The position numbers and the translations under genes were made by a program. DNA of 17,952 bases from Pseudomonadota bacterium (GTDB lineage: Bacteria; Pseudomonadota; Alphaproteobacteria; Caulobacterales; Caulobacteraceae), in the NCBI GenBank assembly GCA_023432855.1, contig JAEZEZ010000108.1, positions 1-17,952 of the forward strand. Direction: 5' to 3'. Numbering within the stretch: the first letter of the stretch is position 1; every line of letters starts with the position of its first letter. The notes beneath the pieces were generated by a model. The model worked only from the letters and a program-made list of their open reading frames with translations, did no database searches and was not told the origin of the DNA. Shown here one piece after another: positions 1 to 7,669 of the stretch.

Positions 1-260
1 GCCTCGGCCTGGGCCGTGGCGGCGGCGGCGGCGCCCGGGTCGATCTGGAACAGCGGCGCGCCGGCCGCGACCCGGTCGCCCCGGCGGACCGAGAGGTCGA
101 TCACCGCGCCCGACTGCGGCGCCGACAGGTAGAGCGTCTCCCCCTCGACGTAGCCGGAAAGCAGATCCTCTCCGCTCGCACGCGGCCAGACCAGCCAGGC
201 TGCGGCCAGGGCAATGGCCAGGGCTGCGCCCGCCAGAGCCATCCGCGGCGGCCTACGCAT
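1..260 (-). CDS. HlyD/YbhG-type membrane fusion protein, N-terminal part (runs off the window)
   Basis: Translating the minus strand from ATG at 260 gives 86 residues with no stop before the window edge. It starts with a short basic stretch (MRRPPR) and a hydrophobic anchor at about residues 7-25. A biotinyl-lipoyl-like segment follows (YVEGETLYLSAPQSGAV, then RRGDRVAAGAPLFQIDP), which is typical of periplasmic adaptor proteins of ABC or MFS efflux systems. The family links an inner-membrane transporter to an outer-membrane channel. The start overlaps the end of the TetR gene by 8 bp (253-260), so the two are translationally coupled. A second in-frame ATG at 242 is possible. The layout resembles the E. 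coli cecR-ybhG-ybhFSR locus, so ABC ATPase and permease genes may follow outside the window (inference). The family call is fairly sure; the substrate is unknown. Confidence 0.8.
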   Translation of the reverse strand, partial: MRRPPRMALAGAALAIALAAAWLVWPRASGEDLLSGYVEGETLYLSAPQSGAVIDLSVRRGDRVAAGAPLFQIDPGAAAAATAQAE

Positions 261-891
261 GGGCGGGCTCCGCCAACAGGCCGGCCAGGGCCGTTTCCGC
301 GTGCGCCTGCGCGAGCGCGTCGAGCGGCAGCGGGTCGGCCCCCACGGGTTCGAGCACCTCGCCCCAGATGACGCCCATGAGCAGAGGCGCCATCAGCGAG
401 ACCGCCTGGAAGCGCGGGTCGCCCGGACCGACTTCGCCGCGCGCCTGGGCCCGCGAGATCAGGCCGCTGAGCGCGCCCATGGCCACGGCGATGACCTCGT
501 CGTGCCAGAAGCGGGCGAGTTCGGGAAAGTTGCGGCTTTCGCCGATGACGATCTTCACCACCTTGCCCGCGCCCGAAGCGGCGAGCACCGCCGCGGCCCG
601 CGGTAACACGATGCGCACCAGCTCGGCGAACGACCCCTCGAACCCCTGGGCGAAATCGACCACCGCCCGCACGTTGGGCGTGACCCGGTCGCGCACCATG
701 GCCTGGAACAGGGCCTCCTTGGTCTCGAAGTAGAGATAGAGGGCGCCCTTGCTGACGCCGGCGCGGGCCGCGATCTCGTCGAGCCGCGCCGCCGCGAAGC
801 CCTTTTCGGCGAAGACGGCGAAGGCGGCCTCGAGGATTTCGCCCGGCCGCGCCTCCTTGCGCCTGCGCCACCTGGGTTGACCTGCCTGCAT
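253..891 (-). CDS. TetR/AcrR-family transcriptional repressor
   Basis: This 212-residue protein has the usual TetR length and layout. A basic N-terminus is followed by a helix-turn-helix at about residues 39-58 (DEIAARAGVSKGALYLYFETKEALF), which is very close to the family consensus. The all-helical C-terminal part is the ligand and dimer domain and resembles the AcrR/CecR type, with a FPELARFWHDEV segment. The gene ends inside the start of the membrane fusion protein gene, so it very likely represses its own efflux operon and responds to a transported compound. A perfect palindrome 16 bp upstream of the start codon is the probable operator. The start at 891 has only a weak AAGAG ribosome site. 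The ligand cannot be told from sequence. Confidence 0.93.
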   Translation of the reverse strand: MQAGQPRWRRRKEARPGEILEAAFAVFAEKGFAAARLDEIAARAGVSKGALYLYFETKEALFQAMVRDRVTPNVRAVVDFAQGFEGSFAELVRIVLPRAAAVLAASGAGKVVKIVIGESRNFPELARFWHDEVIAVAMGALSGLISRAQARGEVGPGDPRFQAVSLMAPLLMGVIWGEVLEPVGADPLPLDALAQAHAETALAGLLAEPAHA

Positions 892-906
892 GGGGCGCTC
901 TTAGTA

Positions 907-920
907 ACTGACTAGTCAGT
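907..920. promoter_or_regulatory. Palindromic operator candidate for the TetR repressor
   Basis: ACTGACTAGTCAGT is a perfect 14-bp palindrome centred on CTAG, 16 bp upstream of the TetR start codon. Partial copies of its half site (GACT/AGTC) continue on the right flank. Position and symmetry fit an autoregulatory TetR operator. The assignment to this repressor is inference. Confidence 0.65.
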
Positions 921-1071
921 CAGTAATCCCGTTCGAGGCGGCTGTAAAGAACTCTGTTACGCCCCCGCAGGACGGCCCGCGACACGGCGTCAGCGCGCGC
1001 GGGCTTGCGCGCGGGGGCCCGCATCAGTAGGAAACGCGCCTTCGCTCGCGACCTGGGCCTTTGAGGCCAAT

Positions 1072-1161
1072 GGAGAGGTGGCAGAGTGGTTGAATGCACC
1101 GCACTCGAAATGCGGCATACCCGCAAGGGTATCGGGGGTTCGAATCCCCCCCTCTCCGCCA
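1072..1161 (+). tRNA. tRNA-Ser (anticodon CGA)
   Basis: A full type II tRNA can be folded by eye. The acceptor stem pairs GGAGAGG (1072-1078) with CCTCTCC (1151-1157). The anticodon stem CCGCA/TGCGG encloses the loop CTCGAAA with anticodon CGA at 1106-1108, which reads UCG. A long variable arm (ACCCGCAAGGGT) is typical of serine tRNAs. The T arm is GGGGG-TTCGAAT-CCCCC (1134-1150), followed by discriminator G and an encoded CCA (1159-1161). The gene stands alone on the plus strand between the TetR and stress-protein genes. Confidence 0.97.
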
Positions 1162-1201
1162 TCGCTTCAGCGTCCTGAAGCCCCCCCGAACATCGCCGGC
1201 C

Positions 1202-1215
1202 CTGATGTGGATCAA
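1202..1215 (+). promoter_or_regulatory. FNR/FixK-type binding site upstream of the universal stress protein
   Basis: CTGAT-GTGG-ATCAA matches the FNR/FixK/FnrL consensus TTGAT-N4-ATCAA at nine of ten positions. Its centre lies about 60 bp before the start codon at 1269. A class II arrangement (site centred near -41) would put transcription start near 1250 and leave a short leader holding the AAGGAA ribosome site. Universal stress genes are often under oxygen-responsive FNR/FixK control. No clear -10 box was found, so this is a candidate. Confidence 0.55.
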
Positions 1216-1268
1216 GGCGCATCGCCGCTGCGAGGCGTCTTGTCGGTCCTGAACAAGGAACCGACGCC

Positions 1269-2117
1269 ATGGCTCTGCGGGATATACTTCTTCACATCGA
1301 CACCTACCCGGATCCGGTCACTCCTGACGTCGTCAGCCAGGCCGTTGGCTTCGCCGCCATGACGGGCGCGCGGCTGACCGGCTACGCCAACGAAATCGAC
1401 TTCCGCGCCCCGGCCAACCGGATGGCCGACTACCTCATCGGGCTGAGCAAGATCGCGCAGGAGGAGGAAGAGCGTTGCCGCCGCGCCTGCCGCAAGGGCC
1501 TCGAGGCCCTGCTTGACCATGCGCGGGACGCCGGGGTCGAGGTCGAGGCCGTCACCGAAAAAGCCGAGATGTACGCCGTGGGTGAAAAGGTGGCGCGGCG
1601 GGCGCGGACCCGGGACCTGTGTCTTGTCCCCCTTGGCGCCGCGTTCTCGGGGCAGGGCGAGGTCGTCCACGCCGTCGTCTTCGATTCGGGGCGGCCCGCC
1701 CTGATCTTCCAGCCCGGGGCCGCGGACCTGCCCTCGGGGAAACTGGGGCTGGTGGTGGTGGCCTGGGATGGCGGCCGCGCCGCCGCGCGGGCCCTGGCCG
1801 ACAGCCTGCCACTGCTCGCCATGGCCGCGGAGGTGCGCGTGCTCACGGTGGTCGGCGAGAAGCCGTCGGCCACCCAGGGACTGGCCCAGGAAGCGGCGCG
1901 GCACCTCAAGCTGCACGGAATCGACGCCGTGGCGGACGACGTGGAATCCGGCGGTCAGCGCATCGGATACGTCCTCGACACCTACCTGCAGACGCACCAG
2001 GCCGACTTGCTGGTGATGGGCGCATACGGGCGGTCACGCCTGCGGGAATTCATCCTCGGAGGGGCGACGAACCATGTGCTGGCCGGGCCCGTGACGCCGG
2101 TGCTGTTCTCGCACTGA
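1269..2117 (+). CDS. Universal stress protein, tandem UspA domains
   Basis: The 282-residue product is the length of a two-domain universal stress protein. The N-terminal copy (about 1-150) begins with the core strand RDILLHIDTYP but lacks a clear ATP-binding loop. A charged helix occupies about 62-86 (EEEERCRRACRKG). The C-terminal copy (about 158-282) ends with the family ATP-loop motif at 251-267 (G-x-Y-G-R-S-RLREFILGGAT), followed by the last strand TPVLFS. Such proteins are cytoplasmic and support survival under starvation, low oxygen or other stress; their exact biochemical role is unclear. The start ATG has AAGGAA seven to eight bases upstream. An FNR/FixK-like box lies about 54 bp before the gene. 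It appears monocistronic. Confidence 0.9.
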   Translation: MALRDILLHIDTYPDPVTPDVVSQAVGFAAMTGARLTGYANEIDFRAPANRMADYLIGLSKIAQEEEERCRRACRKGLEALLDHARDAGVEVEAVTEKAEMYAVGEKVARRARTRDLCLVPLGAAFSGQGEVVHAVVFDSGRPALIFQPGAADLPSGKLGLVVVAWDGGRAAARALADSLPLLAMAAEVRVLTVVGEKPSATQGLAQEAARHLKLHGIDAVADDVESGGQRIGYVLDTYLQTHQADLLVMGAYGRSRLREFILGGATNHVLAGPVTPVLFSH

Positions 2118-2383
2118 CCTCCCGGTTCGTTCCGCAGCCATAGTGTCACCTGCCGCATAACAGTAGTCTACGCAGTCGTGCTTGGTTTACCCGTGTATTG
2201 GCGAAAGACAGTAGCGGCATGGCTTTAATCGGCCCTGCGCGGCCTTCAAAACCTTGACCGGGGGACCGACGCCTGTTATTCATAACGGTCTCGCCGATCA
2301 TCATTGCGGCGGGAAAATCACATCACCTGAACTCGTTTCTCGCGGCGAATTCCGGCGTCAATTACCTATGGAGGCATCCCTTT
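2118..2383. other. Intergenic region upstream of the DJ-1-like gene
   Basis: This 266-bp stretch is more AT-rich than the flanking genes and no coding frame is convincing. It holds a short inverted repeat GTTAT-TC-ATAAC at 2275-2286, and a good ribosome site (GGAGG at about 2370-2374) before the ATG at 2384. It probably contains the promoter of the following gene, but no clear -35/-10 pair could be assigned. Confidence 0.4.
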
Positions 2384-2917
2384 ATGAAAGCTCGAAGTCA
2401 GTCCCAGTCCGCCCAGCGTCGTAACCCCCGCCAGCAGCGCGCTCCGGCGCGCGCGCGCGTCGGGCTCGTCATGGGGCGCGACATGGACTACGGCGGGCTG
2501 CCCAACGCCGAGTCGATCTTCGCCGAGATGGGCGTCCGCCTCGCGCCCATGAGCTGCGCCGACACGCCCCACGGCGTGGACGCCCCGGGCACCAACCTGA
2601 CCGTTCTGCCGACCGCCGATGTCTCGGACATCATGGAGAAGTCGGTGGCCGGCGTGGTCGTGCCGGGCGGCGCGACGCCGGGCGCGTCCGAGGCCAGCAC
2701 CTTCACCAAGCTGATCGCCACCACGCGGGCGGAAGGCCTGCCGATCATGGCCTTCGGCGAGGGCGTGCCCCGCACGCTGGGCTCCCTGGGCCTGGAGACG
2801 GACCGCGTTCTGCCGCGCGGCGTGCTGCTGCAGGATGAGGACGTGCGGCTGCTCGACACCGCCGACGACGTGCGCGAGGCGGTGAGCGCCTTCATCGGCG
2901 AGGGCGCCGCGGCCTGA
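2384..2917 (+). CDS. DJ-1/PfpI-like (class I glutamine amidotransferase-like fold) protein lacking the nucleophile cysteine
   Basis: The 177-residue protein opens with a basic, Gln/Arg-rich tail of about 25 residues, then a flavodoxin-like domain. Strand RVGLVMG (25-31), a central VAGVVVPGGATPG (88-100) and an elbow-like IMAFGEGV (121-128) follow the order of DJ-1/PfpI/ThiJ proteins. In active members the elbow reads like A-x-C-H-G. Here the cysteine position is Gly125 and the next is Glu126, so cysteine-based protease, glyoxalase or deglycase chemistry is unlikely. It may be a structural or binding homologue. Start choice is supported by GGAGG ten bases upstream. The gene stands alone and is closed by a strong terminator. 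The fold assignment is by motif reading only, so the function is unknown. Confidence 0.6.
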   Translation: MKARSQSQSAQRRNPRQQRAPARARVGLVMGRDMDYGGLPNAESIFAEMGVRLAPMSCADTPHGVDAPGTNLTVLPTADVSDIMEKSVAGVVVPGGATPGASEASTFTKLIATTRAEGLPIMAFGEGVPRTLGSLGLETDRVLPRGVLLQDEDVRLLDTADDVREAVSAFIGEGAAA

Positions 2918-2941
2918 CCCGGCCCGATCAGCAGCGCTGAC

Positions 2942-2974
2942 AACGCCGCCGCGGCTTCGGCCCGGCGGCGTTTT
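2942..2974 (+). terminator. Intrinsic terminator after the DJ-1-like gene
   Basis: A 10-bp perfect stem AACGCCGCCG (2942-2951) / CGGCGGCGTT (2963-2972) encloses an inner GGC-TTCG-GCC hairpin with a stable cTTCGg tetraloop. The stem runs into TTTT (2971-2974). It lies 24 bp after the stop codon of the upstream gene. The opposite strand lacks a long T run, so it mainly terminates plus-strand transcription, although it sits between convergent genes. Confidence 0.88.
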
Positions 2975-2983
2975 CGTGCGTGC

Positions 2984-4099
2984 TCAGGCCTCCGGCTCAG
3001 GCTGGTGGGTGAAGCCTTCCAGACCCGCAAGCTCCTCGGCGTCCCGTTCGATCTCGACCGGGCTCAGGGCGTAGGCCGTGATCAGTTCGGCCAGCGAACG
3101 CAGCGCATGCAGGTGAATGCGCTCGTAGCCATGGCTGGCGTCGACCCCGAAGGTCAGCAGGGCGGTGCGGATGTCCTCGCCGGCCTCCAGCGCCGCGGCG
3201 GAATCGGACCGGTAGTAGCGGAAGACGTCGCGCTGGAACGGGATGTCGTTCTCCTGGCACAGCCGGATCAGCTTGCGCGTCAGGTGCCAGTCGAAGGGAC
3301 CGGTCTGGTCCGCCATGGCCACCGTCACTCCGAACTCCGAGCTGTTCTGGCCCGGCGCCGTGGTGCCGTTGTCGATGCTGACCATGGAGGCGACGTGAGG
3401 CGCCAGCACGGCCGTCGCTCCCTGGCCGATCTCCTCGGCGATGGTGAAGATGAAGTAGGTGTCCACCGAGGGCTTCGAGCCGGTGCGCACGAGGGCCTCG
3501 AGGGCCGCGAACATCACCGCCGCGCCGGCCTTGTCGTCCAGGTGGCGCGAGACGATGAAGCCGTTGTCCATGAACTCCGGCTGCGGGTCGATGGCCACGA
3601 TGTCGCCGATCTCGATGCCCAGTTTCTCGACGTCGGCGCGGTTGAACACCGGCTCGTCGATGCGCATCTCGACGTAGGGCCAGCCGACCGGCTGGGTGTC
3701 GACCTCGTCGCCGAATGTGTGGCCGGAGGCCTTCAGCGGCAGGATGGTGCCACGGAAGGCGCCGGTCTCGTCCAGCACCGTGGCGCGCGCGCCTTCGGCG
3801 AACCGCGCAGACCAGTGGCCGATGGGGACGAGCTCGAGCCGGCCGTTGTCCTTGATGGCGCGGACCTGGGCGCCGAGGGTGTCGATGTGGCAGACGACCG
3901 CCCGGGCGGGGCTCTCGTGCACGCCGGGAACCCGGACGCGCAGGGCGCCGCGGCGGGTCATCTCGGCCTCGAAGCCGAGCCGCTCGACCTCCTCGCCGCA
4001 GTCGCGCGCGATGGCGTCGGTGTAGCTCGTGGGGCTTTGGATCTCGAGCATCCGCCGCAGGCGCGCGGTCAGGTAGTCGTCGTCGATCTTCAGGCGCAA
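2984..4099 (-). CDS. M42-family metallopeptidase of the NAGGN osmolyte cluster
   Basis: The 371-residue protein is a peptidase M42/M20-like zinc hydrolase of the subfamily that accompanies NAGGN genes. Metal and catalytic residues are visible: His71-x-Asp73 (CHIDT), Asp188/Asp189 (HLDDKAG), Glu222-Glu223 (AEEIGQG), Asp243 (SIDNG) and His323 (ASHGYER). It is presumably cytoplasmic. Its role is not established; breaking down or trimming the dipeptide when osmotic stress ends is an attractive inference. It is third in the asnO-ngg-peptidase operon and starts 10 bp after the ngg stop codon. The best start is TTG at 4099 with GAGG about eight bases upstream, because relatives begin with a similar short DDDYL-type N-terminus. 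An internal ATG lies too far inside the domain. Confidence 0.92.
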   Translation of the reverse strand: MRLKIDDDYLTARLRRMLEIQSPTSYTDAIARDCGEEVERLGFEAEMTRRGALRVRVPGVHESPARAVVCHIDTLGAQVRAIKDNGRLELVPIGHWSARFAEGARATVLDETGAFRGTILPLKASGHTFGDEVDTQPVGWPYVEMRIDEPVFNRADVEKLGIEIGDIVAIDPQPEFMDNGFIVSRHLDDKAGAAVMFAALEALVRTGSKPSVDTYFIFTIAEEIGQGATAVLAPHVASMVSIDNGTTAPGQNSSEFGVTVAMADQTGPFDWHLTRKLIRLCQENDIPFQRDVFRYYRSDSAAALEAGEDIRTALLTFGVDASHGYERIHLHALRSLAELITAYALSPVEIERDAEELAGLEGFTHQPEPEA

Positions 4100-4109
4100 G
4101 GATGGAACC

Positions 4110-5897
4110 TCAGGCGAAAGCCGGCCGCTGCGGCGCCGGGATGGACATCGGGAACAGCAGGTCGATGAAACGCTCGGCGGTGGGCTGGGGTTCGTGGTTG
4201 GCCAGCCCGGGCCGCTCGTTGGCCTCGATGAACACGTAATCGGGCTCCGACGGCGACCGCACCATGAAGTCGATGCCGCAGACCGGGATCTCGATGGCCC
4301 GGGCGGCGGCGATCGCGGCGTCGGCCAGCGCGGGGTGCAGCGCCTCGGTCACGTCGTGGATGGTGCCGCCGGTGTGGAGGTTGGCAGCCTTGCGCACGTT
4401 GAACTCCACGCCCTCGTCCGGCACGTCGTCCAGGCCGAAGCCGGCGGCCGAGACGCATCGTTCGGTCTCCGCGTCCATGGGGATGACCGACTCGCCCCCG
4501 GTGGCCGCGGCGCGCCGCCGGCTCTGCCGCTCGATCAGTTCAGCCACGGTCGATTGGCCGTCGCCCACCAACCTCGCCGGGCGGCGCGTGGCCGCCGCCA
4601 CCAGCTTGTAGTCGATGACAATGAGCCTCAGGTCCTCGCCCGCGGCGCAGGCCTCCACCAGCACCCGGTCGCAGACGCTGCGCGCGCGTTCGATCGCCGC
4701 CTCGACCGCGTCCAGGGTGTCGAGGCCCACGGCGACGCCGCGGCCCTGTTCGCCGCGGGCCGGCTTCACCACCAGTGCGCCGTGCTTCTCGAGGAAGGCC
4801 TTGAGGCCTTCACTGTCCCCCGCTTCGATCTGGGCCGGCGTCCTCACCCCGGCGCGCTCCACCACCCGGCGCGTCACCGCCTTGTCGTCGCAGATGGACA
4901 TGGCCACCGCCGAGGTCAGCTCGGAGAGGCTCTCGCGGCAGTGGATCGTGCGGCCGCCGTAGGTCAGGCGGAAGAAGCCGCCCTCGGCGTCGGTGACCTG
5001 GACGTGTATGCCGCGGCGGCGCGCCTCGTCGGTGATGATGCGGGCGTAGGGATTGAGCTCGGTCTCCTCGCCGGGGCCGGTGAACAGCCGCTCGTTGATC
5101 GGGTTCTTGCGCTTCACGGCGAAGACGGGGACCCGCTGGAAGCCCAGCTTCTCGTAAAGCGTGATGGCCTGGTCGTTGTCGTGCAGGACCGACAGGTCCA
5201 TGTAGGCCGCGCCGCGGGTCTGGAAGTGCTCGGCCAGGCGGCGGAGCAGCGCCTCGCCGATGCCGGGGCTGGCCGCCTGCGGGTCGACGGCCAGACACCA
5301 CAGGGATGAGCCGTGCTCCGGATCGTTGAAGGCGCGCGTGTGGTCGATGCCCGTGACGGTCCCGACCACGCGTCCCGAGGCGGTCTCGACGGCCACGAAA
5401 TAGACGAGCGGGTTGTCCCGGCCCCGCCGGCGCAGGGTGGCGGTCGGGGTCTGGACCATGCCCCGGCGCGCGTAGATCAGGTTCACCCCGTCGGCGTCCT
5501 CGTCGGTGGCCAGGCGGCGGATGGCGAAGCCGCGCACGCCGCGGCGGCTGGGCTTGTAGGTGGCGAGGTTCAGCCGGAAGGCGTGCGACGGATCCAGGAA
5601 GAGTTCCTGCGGCGCATGGGCCAGCAACACGTGCGGCTCGCGCACATAGAAGGCGATGTCGCGGGTTTCCTCGGCCTCGGCCCGGATGGCGTCGATCAGC
5701 TGGCTGGCGTCGGCGAAGGTCTGGGCGAAGAGGACTCGCCCCCAGCCGCAGTCGACGCAGGCGTTCGGGTCGGCGCTGGCCTCCGCGTTGAGCGGCGCGC
5801 CCGAGGTCTTCAGCGCCATTTCGCGCAGCCGGCCGCCCAGGGCGCGGGCCGCGCGTGTCCTACGGATCGTCCTCGGCGCCGCCTCCACCCTGGTCAT
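4110..5897 (-). CDS. ngg: N-acetylglutaminylglutamine synthetase (GNAT acetyltransferase fused to ATP-grasp ligase)
   Basis: The 595-residue protein carries both chemistries needed to build N-acetylglutaminylglutamine. An N-terminal GNAT domain (about 125-262) has NDPEHGSSLWCLAVDP, the acetyl-CoA loop region PGIGEALL and LYEKLGF. A C-terminal ATP-grasp domain (about 330-585) resembles cyanophycin synthetase, with VKPARGEQGRGV (Lys378), CGIDF and the metal-binding FIEANERPG (Glu558, Asn560). It joins acetylation of glutamine to ligation of a second glutamine in the pathway described in Sinorhizobium meliloti and Pseudomonas. The start is ATG at 5897 with GGGAG five bases upstream. It shares ATGA with the asnO stop codon, so translation is coupled. 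A longer frame beginning at 5942 would lie inside asnO and is not needed. Confidence 0.95.
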   Translation of the reverse strand: MTRVEAAPRTIRRTRAARALGGRLREMALKTSGAPLNAEASADPNACVDCGWGRVLFAQTFADASQLIDAIRAEAEETRDIAFYVREPHVLLAHAPQELFLDPSHAFRLNLATYKPSRRGVRGFAIRRLATDEDADGVNLIYARRGMVQTPTATLRRRGRDNPLVYFVAVETASGRVVGTVTGIDHTRAFNDPEHGSSLWCLAVDPQAASPGIGEALLRRLAEHFQTRGAAYMDLSVLHDNDQAITLYEKLGFQRVPVFAVKRKNPINERLFTGPGEETELNPYARIITDEARRRGIHVQVTDAEGGFFRLTYGGRTIHCRESLSELTSAVAMSICDDKAVTRRVVERAGVRTPAQIEAGDSEGLKAFLEKHGALVVKPARGEQGRGVAVGLDTLDAVEAAIERARSVCDRVLVEACAAGEDLRLIVIDYKLVAAATRRPARLVGDGQSTVAELIERQSRRRAAATGGESVIPMDAETERCVSAAGFGLDDVPDEGVEFNVRKAANLHTGGTIHDVTEALHPALADAAIAAARAIEIPVCGIDFMVRSPSEPDYVFIEANERPGLANHEPQPTAERFIDLLFPMSIPAPQRPAFA

Positions 5898-7669
5898 ACT
5901 CCCTGCGTCTGCAGCCACATTTCGAGCGTGGCCGCCTGCCACAGCTCCGAACCCCTGAGCGGGGTGATGTGTTCGGTCGGGGCCCGGAAGAGCTCATCGA
6001 GCCATGCTTCCTGGAACAGCCCGCGCTCCTTCGCCGCCTGCGAAGTGAGGGCGTCCCTCGCCATCTCGAGGAAGGGGCCGTCGAGATACTTGAGCGCCGG
6101 CACCGGGAAGTAGCCCTTCGGACGGTCGATGACCTCGTGCGGAATGACCTGGCGCGCGGCGTCCTTCAGCACGCCCTTGCCCTCGTGCTTGAGCTTGTGG
6201 GCGGGCGGAATGCGGGCGGCCAGTTCGACCAGCTCGTGATCGAGGAAGGGCACGCGCGCCTCCAGGCCCCAGGCCATGGTCATGTTGTCGACCCGCTTCA
6301 CCGGGTCGTCGACCAGCATGATCTCGGAATCGATGCGCAGCGCGCGGTCCACCGGCGTGTCCGCCCCGGGCGCCTCGAAGTGGCGCTCCACGAAGGCGCG
6401 GCTGACGTCCTCGTCGGCCATCCACTGGGGCTGCAGCTGGCGGCCCAGCGTGGCGTGATCGCGGTCGAAGAAGGCGCGCGCATAGTCGGCCGCCGGTTCG
6501 TTCGAGCCTTCCAGCGGCGGGTACCAGTGATAACCGCCGAACACCTCGTCGGCGCCCTGGCCGGACTGCACCACGCGGACGTGCTGCGAGACCTCCTCGG
6601 AGAGCAGATAGAAGCCGATGTTGTCGTAGGACACCATGGGCTCGGACATGGCCGCGATCGCGTCGGGCAGCCTGCGCCGCATGCGTTCGGCCGAGATCTG
6701 CAGCTTGTGGTGCCGGGTGCCGTAGCGCTGGGCGATCAGGTCCGAGTAGACGAACTCGTCGCCCTTCTCGCCGTGGGCCTCCTCGAAGCCGACCGAGAAG
6801 GTGTTCAGGTCGCTCTGGCCCATCTCCGCCAGCAGGCCGACGATGAGGCTGGAATCCAGCCCGCCGGACAGCAGCACGCCCACCGGCACGTCGGCCACCA
6901 TGCGCCGCGCCACGGCCTTGCGCAGCGCCTCGAGCGTGAGGTCGCGCCATTCCTCGGCGGACCGGCCCATGTCTTCGGAGGTCCGCTCGTAGCGCGCCCG
7001 CCAGTAGACCTTCTCGCGCATGGCGCCGTTCGGCTCGTAGACGCGGATGGTGGCGGGGGGCAGCTTGCGCACACCCTTCAGCACGGTCCTCGGCGACGGC
7101 ACGACCGCGTGGAAGGTCATGTAGTTGTGCAGCGCCGCCGTATCGATGGTGGTGTCGATCCCCCCGCCGGCCAGAAGGGCAGGCAGGCTCGAGGCGAACC
7201 TCAGGCCTCCGCTGCGCTCGGCGATGTAGAGCGGCTTGATGCCGAAGCGGTCGCGGGCCATCACCACCCGGCCGCTGTCACGCTCGACAAGCACGAAGGC
7301 GAACATGCCGTGGAAGCGCTCGACGCAGGCTTCGCCCCAGGCGTGCCATGCCTTCAGCAGCACCTCCGTGTCTCCGTCCGAGAAGAAGCGGTACCCCTTG
7401 GCTTCGAGCTCGCGCCGCAGGTCGCCGTAATTGTAGAGGCAGCCGTTGAACACGAGGCTGAGTCCCAGCTGGGGATCGACCATGGGCTGCTCGGCCTTCT
7501 CCGAAAGGTCGATGATTCGCAGGCGCCGGTGGGCCAGCCCTATGTGGCCGCGCACCAGCATGCCCGAGCCGTCCGGCCCGCGGGGCGCCAGCGTCTGGGA
7601 CATGCGGGCGAGCGCTTCGGCGTCGGCAGGTTTTCCGTCGAAGTTGATCTCGCCGCTCAGTCCACACAT
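5894..7669 (-). CDS. asnO: N-acetylglutaminylglutamine amidotransferase (asparagine synthase-like, NAGGN synthesis)
   Basis: The 591-residue enzyme is a class II glutamine amidotransferase fused to an asparagine synthase domain. Met1 is followed by the essential Cys2 (MCGLSGEINF), which fixes the start at 7669. This start has AAGGAG ten bases upstream. The glutaminase domain (about 1-190) has APRGPDGSG and the variant NGCLYNY where most asparagine synthetases read NGEIYN. The ATP-pyrophosphatase loop is LLSGGLDSS (267-274). It amidates the C-terminal carboxylate of N-acetylglutaminylglutamine to the neutral osmolyte NAGGN. It is first in the operon, and its stop overlaps the ngg start. An inverted repeat lies in the leader and a 540-bp intergenic region precedes it. 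An osmotic-stress promoter is expected but was not identified with certainty. Confidence 0.95.
   Translation of the reverse strand: MCGLSGEINFDGKPADAEALARMSQTLAPRGPDGSGMLVRGHIGLAHRRLRIIDLSEKAEQPMVDPQLGLSLVFNGCLYNYGDLRRELEAKGYRFFSDGDTEVLLKAWHAWGEACVERFHGMFAFVLVERDSGRVVMARDRFGIKPLYIAERSGGLRFASSLPALLAGGGIDTTIDTAALHNYMTFHAVVPSPRTVLKGVRKLPPATIRVYEPNGAMREKVYWRARYERTSEDMGRSAEEWRDLTLEALRKAVARRMVADVPVGVLLSGGLDSSLIVGLLAEMGQSDLNTFSVGFEEAHGEKGDEFVYSDLIAQRYGTRHHKLQISAERMRRRLPDAIAAMSEPMVSYDNIGFYLLSEEVSQHVRVVQSGQGADEVFGGYHWYPPLEGSNEPAADYARAFFDRDHATLGRQLQPQWMADEDVSRAFVERHFEAPGADTPVDRALRIDSEIMLVDDPVKRVDNMTMAWGLEARVPFLDHELVELAARIPPAHKLKHEGKGVLKDAARQVIPHEVIDRPKGYFPVPALKYLDGPFLEMARDALTSQAAKERGLFQEAWLDELFRAPTEHITPLRGSELWQAATLEMWLQTQGV

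Noticed and set aside
993..1013. A GC-only hairpin CGCGCGC/GCGCGCG between the TetR and tRNA genes
   Set aside because: No T run follows on either strand, and such pairing is expected by chance in alternating GC sequence.
1078..1362. A 94-codon plus-strand frame
   Set aside because: It runs through the tRNA-Ser gene and into the stress-protein gene in another frame.
2275..2286. A short inverted repeat GTTAT-TC-ATAAC upstream of the DJ-1-like gene
   Set aside because: Five-base arms in the most AT-rich part of the region are too short to claim as an operator.
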